This document shows positions 29,701 to 36,778 of a DNA stretch of 64,000 nt, one piece after another (position 1 is the first letter of the stretch; each line of letters opens with the position of its first letter). A program made the position numbers and the translations under genes. The stretch is from Chitinophaga ginsengisegetis. Its GTDB lineage: Bacteria; Bacteroidota; Bacteroidia; Chitinophagales; Chitinophagaceae. The stretch lies in NCBI RefSeq assembly GCF_900168065.1, contig NZ_FUZZ01000004.1, positions 788,830 through 852,829 on the forward strand. Direction: 5' to 3'. The notes under the pieces are model-generated. The model was given only the letters and a program-made list of their open reading frames with translations. It ran no database searches and was not told the origin of the DNA.

Positions 29701-30349
29701 GTTCTTTTGGCAGGTTTACATAACCGGTGGAAACTACTTCTACCTGTTTCAGGTTGCCTACCCGTTCCTGCAGGGTTACGTTATATGTTTTTGCGGCTTC
29801 CATCATCACATTCCGGTTTTGAAATCCCACGCTGGAAAAAGACAGCATCGTTTCATCTTCCGGTATCTGGATAAAATATTCCCCGTTGTCGTTGGTGAAG
29901 GCTGTTTTCTTTGACAGCAGACCCAGGATACTTACGCCTGGTATGCCCTGTTGTTCACTGTTGATCACCCTTCCCGATATCGTTCTGTTTTCCGCACGGG
30001 TGGTGGCAATGTCCACCTGCCGGGCGCCGGCGGGTGTTTCCTGGCTTTTTTTAATGAGCACATTATTACCTTTTACCGCAAAGGTTAAACCGGTGTTACG
30101 CAACAGCTGTTTCAGGGCATCCTCCAGCGGCTCGTTGGTACAATCGAACTTCAGGCGCGGAAGCCCTTCCAGGTCTTTCGACTGGTAACCAAAATACTTC
30201 CCTGTTTGCGTTTGCATTTGACGAAACACTTCTTTCAGTGTGGCATTGGTCAGGTGCAGGGTAACCCTGTCTTCTTTTTGCTGTGCATAAGAAAGGGAAT
30301 AGTTAAGGCATAGCAATGCCAGCAGCACTGCAACAATCTTTTTTGTCAT
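26798..30349 (-). CDS. SusC/RagA TonB-dependent transporter with STN domain
   Basis: 1183 residues. Signal peptide; STN secretin/TonB short N-terminal domain (about 45-105), which couples to the FecR anti-sigma factor; CarboxypepD-regulatory-like domain (about 128-200, ISGRVINSEQQGIPGVSI); TonB plug (about 215-340, ending SIWGARASAGVIVITTKKG, the SusC signature); then the 22-stranded barrel to the C-terminal Phe. The STN domain and the adjacent sigma/FecR genes indicate substrate-induced transcription by trans-envelope signalling. Confidence 0.95.
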   Translation of the reverse strand: MTKKIVAVLLALLCLNYSLSYAQQKEDRVTLHLTNATLKEVFRQMQTQTGKYFGYQSKDLEGLPRLKFDCTNEPLEDALKQLLRNTGLTFAVKGNNVLIKKSQETPAGARQVDIATTRAENRTISGRVINSEQQGIPGVSILGLLSKKTAFTNDNGEYFIQIPEDETMLSFSSVGFQNRNVMMEAAKTYNVTLQERVGNLKQVEVVSTGYVNLPKERATGSFGVVTAKDLEKIPVPNVLHRLEGQVAGVQLNLTESDNSFVYTNLNGAVQGNGSYDITIRGASTLNNDVNKKPLVVIDGFPTEMDIRTINPADVEQITFLKDAAAASIWGARASAGVIVITTKKGKINDGAPRISFSAGLGINGKPRLSSLPLMNAAQMIDYEQELVNKRFITDPTGLPAASQRPISEAVDWMFRLKRGEVTQAQVDAAFAVLKGRDSRKQVEQYLLTPASTSHYDLNVSGGTGRHTYFVSGAYDKENTSTKNTFGERMTLTANQEFTFFKNVTLSANLRGSWFRYRTGGQGISVYGRSPNPLMPYDQLVDDNGNSVNYARAYYSGRLSNLEAKGYMPWRYNYINELALSDNTTNESNYAATFALNIPLYKGLSFNAQYMAERASSGAKNFNSDSSYYTRNMLNTATSIDANGKLVYGIPLGGIMETTDYSKNNYSIRGQLNLDRNFSGNHQVNALLGMEARQTIDGSGSNRMFGFNTQTQYSKPVDYVTPYVTVDGYQSVVPYGVNYSSKRRRYLSYYGNFSYTYAGKYTLSGSARYDDYNNFGLDKKYRAKPFWSAGAAWALSKEDFMQNVSWVSGLTLRATYGINGNISTTALPYDQLYLLNDYQYPFDPYSTVGSPANPSLRWEQTGVYNVGLDYALFDNRLNGAVEFYYKKGTDLFASFPIDNTVGFDNITRNTSSLTGKGIDLSLGGSIIRNKEFEWSANLVFAYNTNKVTDARYNVTNSLLQSGGVGGPIKGFPTDYLMVFRYAGLDRNGSPRVIGGKGDTLTIYQSPKDISDLKNAGRLSAPYFGSLRQTVRYKGFSLFVLVTYKLGYVFQRPVPGDYPGRYGFQNYDYNKLVDQRWRKPGDEAFTNVPGLSGNSTGQIRYANADINVLPGDHIRLREVSLTYNVPAALFHRLPVKGISLTGAARNLALLWTKNEDGIDPDFPPSARNVKLPPSASYNFSLNVSF

Positions 30350-30382
30350 CTCGTACTTTAATTGGTTGATTTAAATGTGTAG

Positions 30383-31414
30383 TCAGTAAACTACGTAACC
30401 GTCCTGATTCCTGGCGTACTTCGCATTGGCCAGTTCACATATTATATCAAGGGCACTGTCAACAGATGTGTTCTTCTTAAATCCTGTTGTGATCAGCAGG
30501 TTGGCCAACCCTGGATTGCTGATCTTTATATTTACGCCGTAAAAGATCTGAAGATCTTTCATTATATCTTCCAATGGTTCATCGCTGAAACTGATGTCTC
30601 CTGTTTGCCATCCTGCTGTATTAATACTGATGGTATTGCGTTGCATCACTTCACCGGTAAGCATGGTGAGATGCAGCTCCTGCCCTTTTATAAGGGTGGA
30701 TATATCTTTTTTATCTTTTGAGATCTTTACTTTTCCCGTAACAACAGATACGATCGCCTGGCTACGGCCGGGATAGGCTTTAATATTAAAGGAGGTACCG
30801 AGTACGGTGGTAGTCATGCCACCGGCGGAGTGTATCACAAAAGGCCATGCAGCCGCGTTAGACACTTCAAAGAATGCCTCGCCTTCCAGGAATATTTCCC
30901 TTTTCTGCGGATCAAACTGATCGGGGTACCTGATTTCCGTACCACTGTTCAATACGATGCGGGTGCTGTCTGACAGAACAATCACTTTACGTTCCTTGTT
31001 GCCGGTGCGGATGGTGGTAGTTGCCGCAATCAGCTCCAGCTTTTCTCCCTTCTGCACGCCGGCAGCCAGCGGAGCCGGGTTCCGCTTTGTGGAAAGCATC
31101 CAGGCGCCAGTGCCCAGTAGTAACAACAGGGAAGCGGCAGCAGCCACACGAATGGTGCTGCGGCGTTTATAAAAAGGCACCACCTTTGCAGGAGCCGCAG
31201 GATGAACAGCCAGGTCAATTTCACCGCGGTTATTGACATAGGTAGCCGACGGTGTTTCCAGTCTCACTTCACTATAAAGCTGATCCAGCAGGGAAATCAT
31301 GGTATTGTCCTCCTTGTTGGCTTCCAGGAGGTCAAAGAATTCATTCCTTTCTTCCGGCGAGCATTTGCCGGAAATGTATAACCTGAAAAGATGTGTAAAA
31401 TATGCCTGATCCAA
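30383..31414 (-). CDS. FecR-family anti-sigma factor
   Basis: 343 residues. A cytoplasmic N-terminal segment binding the sigma factor, one membrane helix (about 88-107, AAAASLLLLLGTGAWML), a FecR domain (about 130-230, with EIFLEGEAFFEVSN) and a C-terminal DUF4974 domain (about 265-343). The start appears to be TTG at 31414, because the N-terminal YFTHLFRLYISGKCSPEER is standard for the family and no ATG lies upstream in frame. It sits between the sigma and SusC genes. Confidence 0.9.
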   Translation of the reverse strand: MDQAYFTHLFRLYISGKCSPEERNEFFDLLEANKEDNTMISLLDQLYSEVRLETPSATYVNNRGEIDLAVHPAAPAKVVPFYKRRSTIRVAAAASLLLLLGTGAWMLSTKRNPAPLAAGVQKGEKLELIAATTTIRTGNKERKVIVLSDSTRIVLNSGTEIRYPDQFDPQKREIFLEGEAFFEVSNAAAWPFVIHSAGGMTTTVLGTSFNIKAYPGRSQAIVSVVTGKVKISKDKKDISTLIKGQELHLTMLTGEVMQRNTISINTAGWQTGDISFSDEPLEDIMKDLQIFYGVNIKISNPGLANLLITTGFKKNTSVDSALDIICELANAKYARNQDGYVVY

Positions 31415-31507
31415 TCTCCGATAGTATTAATGTGACGTGTCCTGATACAGGACTATATATTACTGACGTTTGAAAAAAGGGGATGTCCTATCGGGCGGAG
31501 AAAAAAA

Positions 31508-32053
31508 TTAAAATAATTTAATCTGGCCGGCTACAATTTTGCGGAGATAGCTGAGGGCGGCGGTTAGCTGGTTTTTTACGGTAGATGGGGAAATGCGGAG
31601 TTCTGCTGCAATTTCATTCCGGGTGCGGCCTTCCACCTGGCTCAGCTGGTAAATGATCCGGCGCTGGGGAGGCAGCTGGTTGATGGCTTCTGCCAGGGCA
31701 AATTCATATTCTTTGGCTACAATATTCTCGTAGGTACGGCTTTCCTCCCACTGGTGATCATTGAAGTAGGCGGCACGCAACCTGCGGTCGTTGGCAAGCT
31801 GGCGTAGTACGTCCAATACCTTATTACGCACCATCTTATAAAGATAATCCTCTATGTTCCTGATATCGCTGAACTGATCGCGGACCGACCATAACTTAAT
31901 AAATACTTCCTGGATAATGTCGCGGGCGAGTAATTCGGATTGGATGGTTTTAAGGGCAAAACAATAAAGGGGATATTCATACAGGCGGAAGTAAGCAGTA
32001 AATTGCTCCTGCTGCAGTTGTTCCTCCCGGCTTGTCAGATCTTTCCCCTTCAT
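31508..32053 (-). CDS. ECF RNA polymerase sigma factor (SusCD-linked)
   Basis: 181 residues. Region 2 (about 25-95, YEYPLYCFALKTIQSELLA, then KMVRNKVLDVLRQ) and region 4 helix-turn-helix (about 125-175, LPPQRRIIYQLSQVEGRTRN). This is the Bacteroidota-type ECF sigma that activates its own SusCD operon when FecR releases it. First gene of the operon; a 93-base gap separates it from FecR. Confidence 0.93.
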   Translation of the reverse strand: MKGKDLTSREEQLQQEQFTAYFRLYEYPLYCFALKTIQSELLARDIIQEVFIKLWSVRDQFSDIRNIEDYLYKMVRNKVLDVLRQLANDRRLRAAYFNDHQWEESRTYENIVAKEYEFALAEAINQLPPQRRIIYQLSQVEGRTRNEIAAELRISPSTVKNQLTAALSYLRKIVAGQIKLF

Positions 32054-32081
32054 CCCTGTTTGCTAAATTTATCACAAAGTA

Positions 32082-32089
32082 CAAATGTA
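32082..32089 (-). promoter_or_regulatory. Candidate -7 box of the ECF sigma gene
   Basis: Read on the minus strand this is TACATTTG, a full match to the Bacteroidota TAnnTTTG box. The start codon (32053) lies about 28 bases downstream. No obvious TTTG at -33. Confidence 0.45.
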
Positions 32090-32136
32090 TTAAAAGTTTG
32101 GAAAAATTTATTTATTGGAGAGAAAGGGGGCTATTT

Positions 32137-32640
32137 TCAATGACGTAAATTAAATACCCTGATACATAAAGGGATAAGCCCGATTGAAACCAGGATAAAT
32201 ATGGCTACCCGGATGTAGTTGAGTGTTTGCCACAGTGATGTTTTACTCACTAAGTTTTGCGCCATTGATTGCGTTTCGGCTATTTTCTGAAAGTTGATAA
32301 TGTTGGGTGCAAAGAAAGCCAGCGTCCAAACCCTTACTGCGAAGTGAATGGCAAATAAAATCAGTAACCAGTTCCTGGCGAAGTCAATTTTCCAGCAGAA
32401 GACAATGGCAAGGATAAAGGTAACTTCATGTAAGGAATGAAAGACGATCCAGAAGTTTTTCAAACTTGCTCCCCGCCCATCCAGCAAGAGTTTGAAATTA
32501 ACAGGTGGGGCATCTGTCCATTTTGGTACGAATACAAGGGTTTCAAATATCTGCGCCCCGTTCATCAGAAAATAGATCAGTGTTGTGATATACAACCATA
32601 ATTCAGCTCTGGTAAGGTAACCTGTTGTTATGTTATTCAT
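32137..32640 (-). CDS. Unrecognised four-helix membrane protein divergent from a MarR regulator
   Basis: 167 residues with four hydrophobic helices (about 14-34, 66-86, 90-111 and 142-161). The plan resembles small DUF1772/DoxX-like membrane proteins, but no signature is clear. It is head to head with the MarR-type regulator across 137 bases rich in inverted repeats, so it is a likely regulatory target. Confidence 0.6.
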   Translation of the reverse strand: MNNITTGYLTRAELWLYITTLIYFLMNGAQIFETLVFVPKWTDAPPVNFKLLLDGRGASLKNFWIVFHSLHEVTFILAIVFCWKIDFARNWLLILFAIHFAVRVWTLAFFAPNIINFQKIAETQSMAQNLVSKTSLWQTLNYIRVAIFILVSIGLIPLCIRVFNLRH

Positions 32641-32691
32641 TTGAAATCATTTTAGATCATTTCCGTTTTATTCATAGCAATAAAACATCTA

Positions 32692-32765
32692 TTCCGATGT
32701 AAAAATAGTTATAAAATCGATTATAGCAAATTTTCAAACCATTTTTTGCTACATTTACATCGAAT
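32692..32765. promoter_or_regulatory. Nested inverted repeats in the divergent MarR promoter region
   Basis: CGATGTAAA (32695-32703) is matched by TTTACATCG (32754-32762), and inside them TAGCAAA (32724-32730) by TTTGCTA (32745-32751). Each outer arm also carries an ATC-rich half-palindrome, e.g. ATCG AATC CGAT at 32759-32770. The AT-rich setting before the MarR start codon fits operator sites for autoregulation and for control of the divergent gene. Confidence 0.5.
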
Positions 32766-32777
32766 CCGATATAAACT

Positions 32778-33479
32778 ATGAGTGAACTTGTAACGCTGAT
32801 TACCGCCTGGGAAGAATATGCTCAAAAGAATACAACTGTTTCTGCAACGGAATTCTGTATGTATTTTTTGGCAAAAGAGAGCAACAATCAATTATTCAGC
32901 GGGCTTACCCCGCCTGACCTGGATACTGTATTTGCAAAGCTGATAGGAAGGCTTGCGGGCATGCAAACGGTTTATTCAAAAATGGCGCTACAGGAAATAC
33001 CCGGGTTTGAGCTGGAATGGTTCTATTTTCTGAACTCTATCTACCAGCTAAAAGAAGTAAAGAAAACACAGGTCATACAATACAACTTCACAGAACAAAC
33101 CACTGGTATTGACATTCTAAATAAGTTAAAAAATCTGGGATATATAACAGAGAGAACTGACCCGGATGACAAAAGGGCGAAACTTGTCAGCATCACAAAA
33201 ACAGGCGAAAAAAAACTATTCAAAATATACCAGCTGCTGTACAAACCTACCCTGTTAATGTATAATGACATTGATTATAAAGACAAACAGCTGGTTATAA
33301 GTATTCTTACAAACACGGAGCATAAGCACCAGGAACTGTTATCAAATTCCAGGAATAAGTCGATAGATGATCTGCTCGCAGAAACATTGGGAAAAGAAAA
33401 GCTGGCCCAAATGGAACTGGAGCAGAAAAAGCGGATTGCCGGATTTCCCGATGCAAAGCGCAACAAAGAAAGCCTTTAA
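32778..33479 (+). CDS. MarR-family transcriptional regulator
   Basis: 233 residues, longer than the usual 140-170. A winged helix-turn-helix occupies about residues 80-165: recognition region TTGIDILNKLKNLGYITERT followed by the wing DPDDKRAKLVSITKTG, the MarR hallmark. The extra length is an N-terminal extension (1-60) and a charged C-terminal tail (about 195-233). It probably binds the inverted repeats just upstream. Stop overlaps that of the convergent acyltransferase. Confidence 0.8.
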   Translation: MSELVTLITAWEEYAQKNTTVSATEFCMYFLAKESNNQLFSGLTPPDLDTVFAKLIGRLAGMQTVYSKMALQEIPGFELEWFYFLNSIYQLKEVKKTQVIQYNFTEQTTGIDILNKLKNLGYITERTDPDDKRAKLVSITKTGEKKLFKIYQLLYKPTLLMYNDIDYKDKQLVISILTNTEHKHQELLSNSRNKSIDDLLAETLGKEKLAQMELEQKKRIAGFPDAKRNKESL

Positions 33480-34639
33480 ACTTTCAGGAACACCTTCTGT
33501 TTATACATAAAATACAGGAACAACCATTTTAGAAATACCAGGGAGATGCTGAGGGCTACCGCTCCAAACGGCTCTCCCACCAACTGCCCAAGCCATTTAA
33601 AAAATACATTGTTGCTGTAACCCCAGTCAATAAAGTGACCGGAAATATAAATAAGAATAGAGTTCATTCCTATAACGCGGAAGAAGAACGCCCATTTCCG
33701 GTAGCCCGCAATATCAATCACGTAATAGAAAAATGCGAGCAACAACAGGCTGATACCTCCTACCTGCAGCACAAATGAGCTGGTCCACAGATTTTTATTG
33801 ATGGGGAAATCAAGATTCCATAATTGCGCCAGCACCAGGAAAACCACGCCTGTAAGTGCCATCACGCCTACCTTCTTCACCGGAGGCATGGGGTTGTTAC
33901 GCAATAAATTTCCTGTTAGAATTCCTAACATCGCTGTGCTGATGGCCGGGAAGGTAGACGTAAATCCTTCCGGATCATGGATGCCCAGGTACAACTTACC
34001 CGGAACGATGCAGCGGTCGAGGTACGATGCAAAATTCCCTTCCATCGTAAGATCACCGGGCGCAAATCCGGGCGCCGCTGTAAACTTCAGCAGCAGCCAA
34101 TACGCCACCAGGATAGCGGCGAACCAGATCATTTGCGCCCGTTCCTTTGTATACAGGTAAATGATATTAGCAAACATATAGGCCAGGCCGATGCGGCCTA
34201 ATACGCTGCAAAACCGTATCTGTGATACCGGCTGCAGCTGCAACCCATTATTATAAATGATGCCCAGCAACACCAGTACCAGTCCCCTCTTTATTACACG
34301 CAATAACAACTGGCTCCGGCTCTTACCTTTCTCCAGCTCCCGGCCTACCGAATACGGCGTGGACACACCAGCCATAAACAGGAAAAGCGGGAATATAAGA
34401 TCATAGAAATGGAACCCATTCCATGCGGGATGTTCCAGTTGTACATCTATTGCCGCCCAGAAAGGCGATCCTGTTGCTTTGGCTATTTCATGAAAGATGG
34501 CGCCGCCGCCCATAATCCAGAACATATCAAATCCCCGGAGGGCATCTAATGAGTAAAGACGGGCTTTTTTTTCATTGTCACGGTTTATTGCCATAGGGGC
34601 TTCTCCGGATGTCACTGGCAATGCTGATAATGTGCTCAT
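33476..34639 (-). CDS. DUF5009/HGSNAT-like (NagX-type) acyltransferase
   Basis: 387 residues from the ATG at 34639 (a TTG at 34675 would add 12). About ten membrane helices, starting with LYSLDALRGFDMFWIMGGG, the hallmark of the heparan-alpha-glucosaminide N-acetyltransferase/DUF5009 family. Homologues in Bacteroidota (NagX) are linked with N-acetylglucosamine use; no amino-sugar gene is nearby, so substrate is uncertain. Two copies of TCAAACGATT lie immediately upstream of the start. Confidence 0.82.
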   Translation of the reverse strand: MSTLSALPVTSGEAPMAINRDNEKKARLYSLDALRGFDMFWIMGGGAIFHEIAKATGSPFWAAIDVQLEHPAWNGFHFYDLIFPLFLFMAGVSTPYSVGRELEKGKSRSQLLLRVIKRGLVLVLLGIIYNNGLQLQPVSQIRFCSVLGRIGLAYMFANIIYLYTKERAQMIWFAAILVAYWLLLKFTAAPGFAPGDLTMEGNFASYLDRCIVPGKLYLGIHDPEGFTSTFPAISTAMLGILTGNLLRNNPMPPVKKVGVMALTGVVFLVLAQLWNLDFPINKNLWTSSFVLQVGGISLLLLAFFYYVIDIAGYRKWAFFFRVIGMNSILIYISGHFIDWGYSNNVFFKWLGQLVGEPFGAVALSISLVFLKWLFLYFMYKQKVFLKV

Positions 34640-34650
34640 TGTTGAAGAGA

Positions 34651-34681
34651 TCAAACGATTAGTGTATAATTTCAAACGATT
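34651..34681. repeat. 10-bp direct repeat upstream of the NagX-like gene
   Basis: TCAAACGATT occurs at 34651-34660 and again at 34672-34681, 21 bp (two helical turns) apart, 12-42 bases upstream of the ATG at 34639. The spacing places both copies on one DNA face, as for a regulator site. Overlap with promoter elements is likely. Confidence 0.55.
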
Positions 34682-34857
34682 TTGGCAGCATACAAGCTAA
34701 TAAAAATGACGCTAACTTTCTCTAAAATAAATCCGTAAAGGTACCGGCCGGCTGTTCTATCCGCTAAATATATTGATTATCAATACATAACATCGCAACA
34801 GGAAGTGAAAGCTCCCGGAGCTAAAGGGGGACCTGGTATAATAGATAGTGCATTGAT

Positions 34858-34901
34858 AGTCCATGAGGAGTGCATGAGGAGTCCATGAGGAGTCCATGCG
34901 A
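34858..34901. repeat. Four tandem 11-bp repeats
   Basis: Units AGTCCATGAGG (34858), AGTGCATGAGG (34869), AGTCCATGAGG (34880), AGTCCATGCGA (34891), with an exact 11-bp period. Eleven is not a multiple of three, so this is not a coding repeat. Unit length near one helical turn suggests a protein-binding array, but replication slippage is equally possible. Confidence 0.7.
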
Positions 34902-35099
34902 ACAGTATAGATAGTGCATGGATGATCCATGATATACGCAAGTCCGGGGCATCGGAGAAGCATCCGGGAGGCAGGGGGCCTTCAGTCGCAATTTTGTCCT
35001 GCCAATGCCTGATCCCTGGCAAAACACTTGTGACTTCGCCCACTGACAGCTTACGCACCGGCTGACCTTCCAAATGCAGTTACATTTTTACAAAACAAT

Positions 35100-35561
35100 T
35101 TAGTGGTCCCCTGTATGCAGCTCAAGGGTACTGTCGATCCAGTTTGCAATCAATTCCTTTTGGCCGGTAGTTAGCCTGGCATCAGCATGTATAAGGGTAT
35201 ATGAACTTAACGGCATTTTACCGGCTGTTACCTGTTCTTTCATTCTCTTCATTTTATTACGCTGTCTTTTGGATGAATAGGCCCCATACTCATCAAAGTT
35301 CAACTCCTTTTTCCCTTCCCTGATATGAGCAGCCATTAACCAGCCCACAGGCTGAATACCCGCATACCAGGGGTAGCGGGTATTATTACTATGACAATCA
35401 TAACACGCCTGCTTCAATATCGTTTGTACATTCGCCGGAATGGTATACAAACCGGTGATTTCATCCGGAGATTTCCTGCCACCGTTTTCATTTTTCTCCG
35501 GTTGAAAAAATTGTATCGCAACAATAATGATCAGCAATAAAAATAAAATGATCCTGGTCAT
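35100..35561 (-). CDS. Haem-binding domain protein (CxxCH)
   Basis: 153 residues. An N-terminal signal or anchor helix (about 3-18), then the cytochrome-type motif ACYDCHSNNTRYPWY (about residue 55), the signature of the Bacteroidota haem-binding domain (Haem_bd). Other conserved parts are PVGWLMAAHIREGKKELNF and a KMPLSSYTLIHADARLT segment. Predicted periplasmic c-type haem protein. It is the last gene of the copper efflux operon, three bases after the DUF3347 gene, suggesting a redox role in metal handling. Confidence 0.8.
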   Translation of the reverse strand: MTRIILFLLLIIIVAIQFFQPEKNENGGRKSPDEITGLYTIPANVQTILKQACYDCHSNNTRYPWYAGIQPVGWLMAAHIREGKKELNFDEYGAYSSKRQRNKMKRMKEQVTAGKMPLSSYTLIHADARLTTGQKELIANWIDSTLELHTGDH

Positions 35562-35564
35562 ACG

Positions 35565-36191
35565 CTATTGAATCATCTCTTTAACGGAACCGCAGGCAGG
35601 CATTTTACTACCCATATAAGGATTCTGTATGTCCTTTGTTTCGCTCAGCCACAGCGCTCCTTTGTTATCATTGTACATAGGGCAATAATCATGATACAAA
35701 GTTTGCTTCCCGCCAAATGCCTTTACCAGTGCATATACATCCTCACTCATCTGGGCAAAGTGTTCACGCTGATGTGCTATATTTCCTTCATTCCGGCCAA
35801 TATGCTCCGCATGTTCTTTCAGATCATCTTCATTTTCATGATACTCTTTCTGTTGTTCAGGCGTCATAGCGGCCTTATCCACTTTTTCCAATGCGGCTTC
35901 CATCGCTTTACCACTGCTGGCGGCTTCAGCTGAATTATCGGCAGCAAGACTATTTTTAAGATGCAGATAATGTCCGAAAACAGGTGTCAGGGAGGCCATT
36001 ACGTTGGCATCCACATTTGTAAACCGGGGCTTTACCTGCGCTATTGAATGATCAGCGGGCGAACTTCCCTGTTTCATAGCCATTGCAGCAGTATCATGCT
36101 GATGCGCTTCATGAGCGTTATTGTTGCTGTTATTACAGGCAGTAAAGGTAACGGTGGCAGCCACTAAAGCGCCGGTGATGATTGTTTTCAT
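35565..36191 (-). CDS. DUF3347 periplasmic protein, His/Met-rich (copy 2)
   Basis: 208 residues. Signal sequence with possible lipoprotein Cys (FTACN, Cys19), a His/Met-rich linker (NAHEAHQHDTAAMAM), then a DUF3347 domain from about residue 55: helical, with YHDYCPMYNDNKGALWL and the closing CGSVKEMIQ. DUF3347 domains also occur fused to CusB adaptors and are thought to bind copper. Paralogue of the neighbouring upstream gene (same C-terminal motifs). Confidence 0.82.
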   Translation of the reverse strand: MKTIITGALVAATVTFTACNNSNNNAHEAHQHDTAAMAMKQGSSPADHSIAQVKPRFTNVDANVMASLTPVFGHYLHLKNSLAADNSAEAASSGKAMEAALEKVDKAAMTPEQQKEYHENEDDLKEHAEHIGRNEGNIAHQREHFAQMSEDVYALVKAFGGKQTLYHDYCPMYNDNKGALWLSETKDIQNPYMGSKMPACGSVKEMIQ

Positions 36192-36208
36192 TTTATTTTT
36201 TTTAGATA

Positions 36209-36751
36209 TTATTGAATTGTTTCTTTCACTTCGCCGCAGGTCAGCATCTGATCGCCGAAATAGGGATTCTGAATGGCTTTATCGCTGCTCAGCCAGTAAG
36301 CGCCTTTATCATTCATCGCCATCGGGCAGAAGTCGACATACAGCTGACCGCTACTCAACCCGGATTTCTTTGCGAGGGAAATAAAATCATTGCTTAACGC
36401 CGAAAACGCTATCCGTTGCGTTGCGATATCTGCGGTAGCGGTGATTTTTGCAGCGCCGGCCCCTATTGCTTCACCACCTGTTATCTCGCTGGCGCCGGTT
36501 TCAATAGCGTTACCGGCAAGGCGCGCTGCTTTCACATCTCCCTTAACCAGGGCAGCAGACAGCAGCACATAATGCTGATACACGGCATGCAGCTTATCAT
36601 CTTTCAGTTGTACAATTGCCGGCGAAGTTGCTATTGTTTCATGTTGACTGGTGGAGTCCTGTTCCTTAGTTACAGGATTGTTGTTGCCGCATGCGGCCAG
36701 GAAAATCAGCGCCGCCAGCGGAGCTACCGTAAATTTTACAAATTGTTTCAT
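36209..36751 (-). CDS. DUF3347 periplasmic protein (copy 1)
   Basis: 180 residues. A lipobox-like LAACG near residue 21 suggests a lipoprotein. The DUF3347 domain spans about 45-180 with YVDFCPMAMNDKGAYWL and the closing CGEVKETIQ, nearly the same ending as the next gene. Likely metal chaperone or metal-binding accessory of the Cus-like efflux system; lies 27 bases after the CusB-type adaptor gene. Confidence 0.82.
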   Translation of the reverse strand: MKQFVKFTVAPLAALIFLAACGNNNPVTKEQDSTSQHETIATSPAIVQLKDDKLHAVYQHYVLLSAALVKGDVKAARLAGNAIETGASEITGGEAIGAGAAKITATADIATQRIAFSALSNDFISLAKKSGLSSGQLYVDFCPMAMNDKGAYWLSSDKAIQNPYFGDQMLTCGEVKETIQ

Positions 36752-36778
36752 GGCTGTTTGTTTTTTATACAGATATTT

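Larger units (their letters stand above)
34640..35099. other. Repeat-bearing intergenic region
   Basis: 460 bases between the end of the copper operon and the NagX-like gene, with no supported gene. It holds a 10-bp direct repeat, four tandem 11-bp units, a duplicated 13-mer ATAGATAGTGCAT (34841-34853 and 34907-34919) and a perfect dyad CATGGAT G ATCCATG (34917-34931). Short minus-strand ORFs here read across the repeats out of phase and look accidental. Confidence 0.6.

Noticed and set aside
34858..34901. Possible CRISPR array
   Set aside because: Units are 11 bp and directly abutting without spacers; no cas genes are present.
34780..35073. Short minus-strand open frames across the repeat region
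   Set aside because: The 11-bp period shifts the frame in each unit, there is no conserved motif, and three overlapping alternatives exist in different frames.
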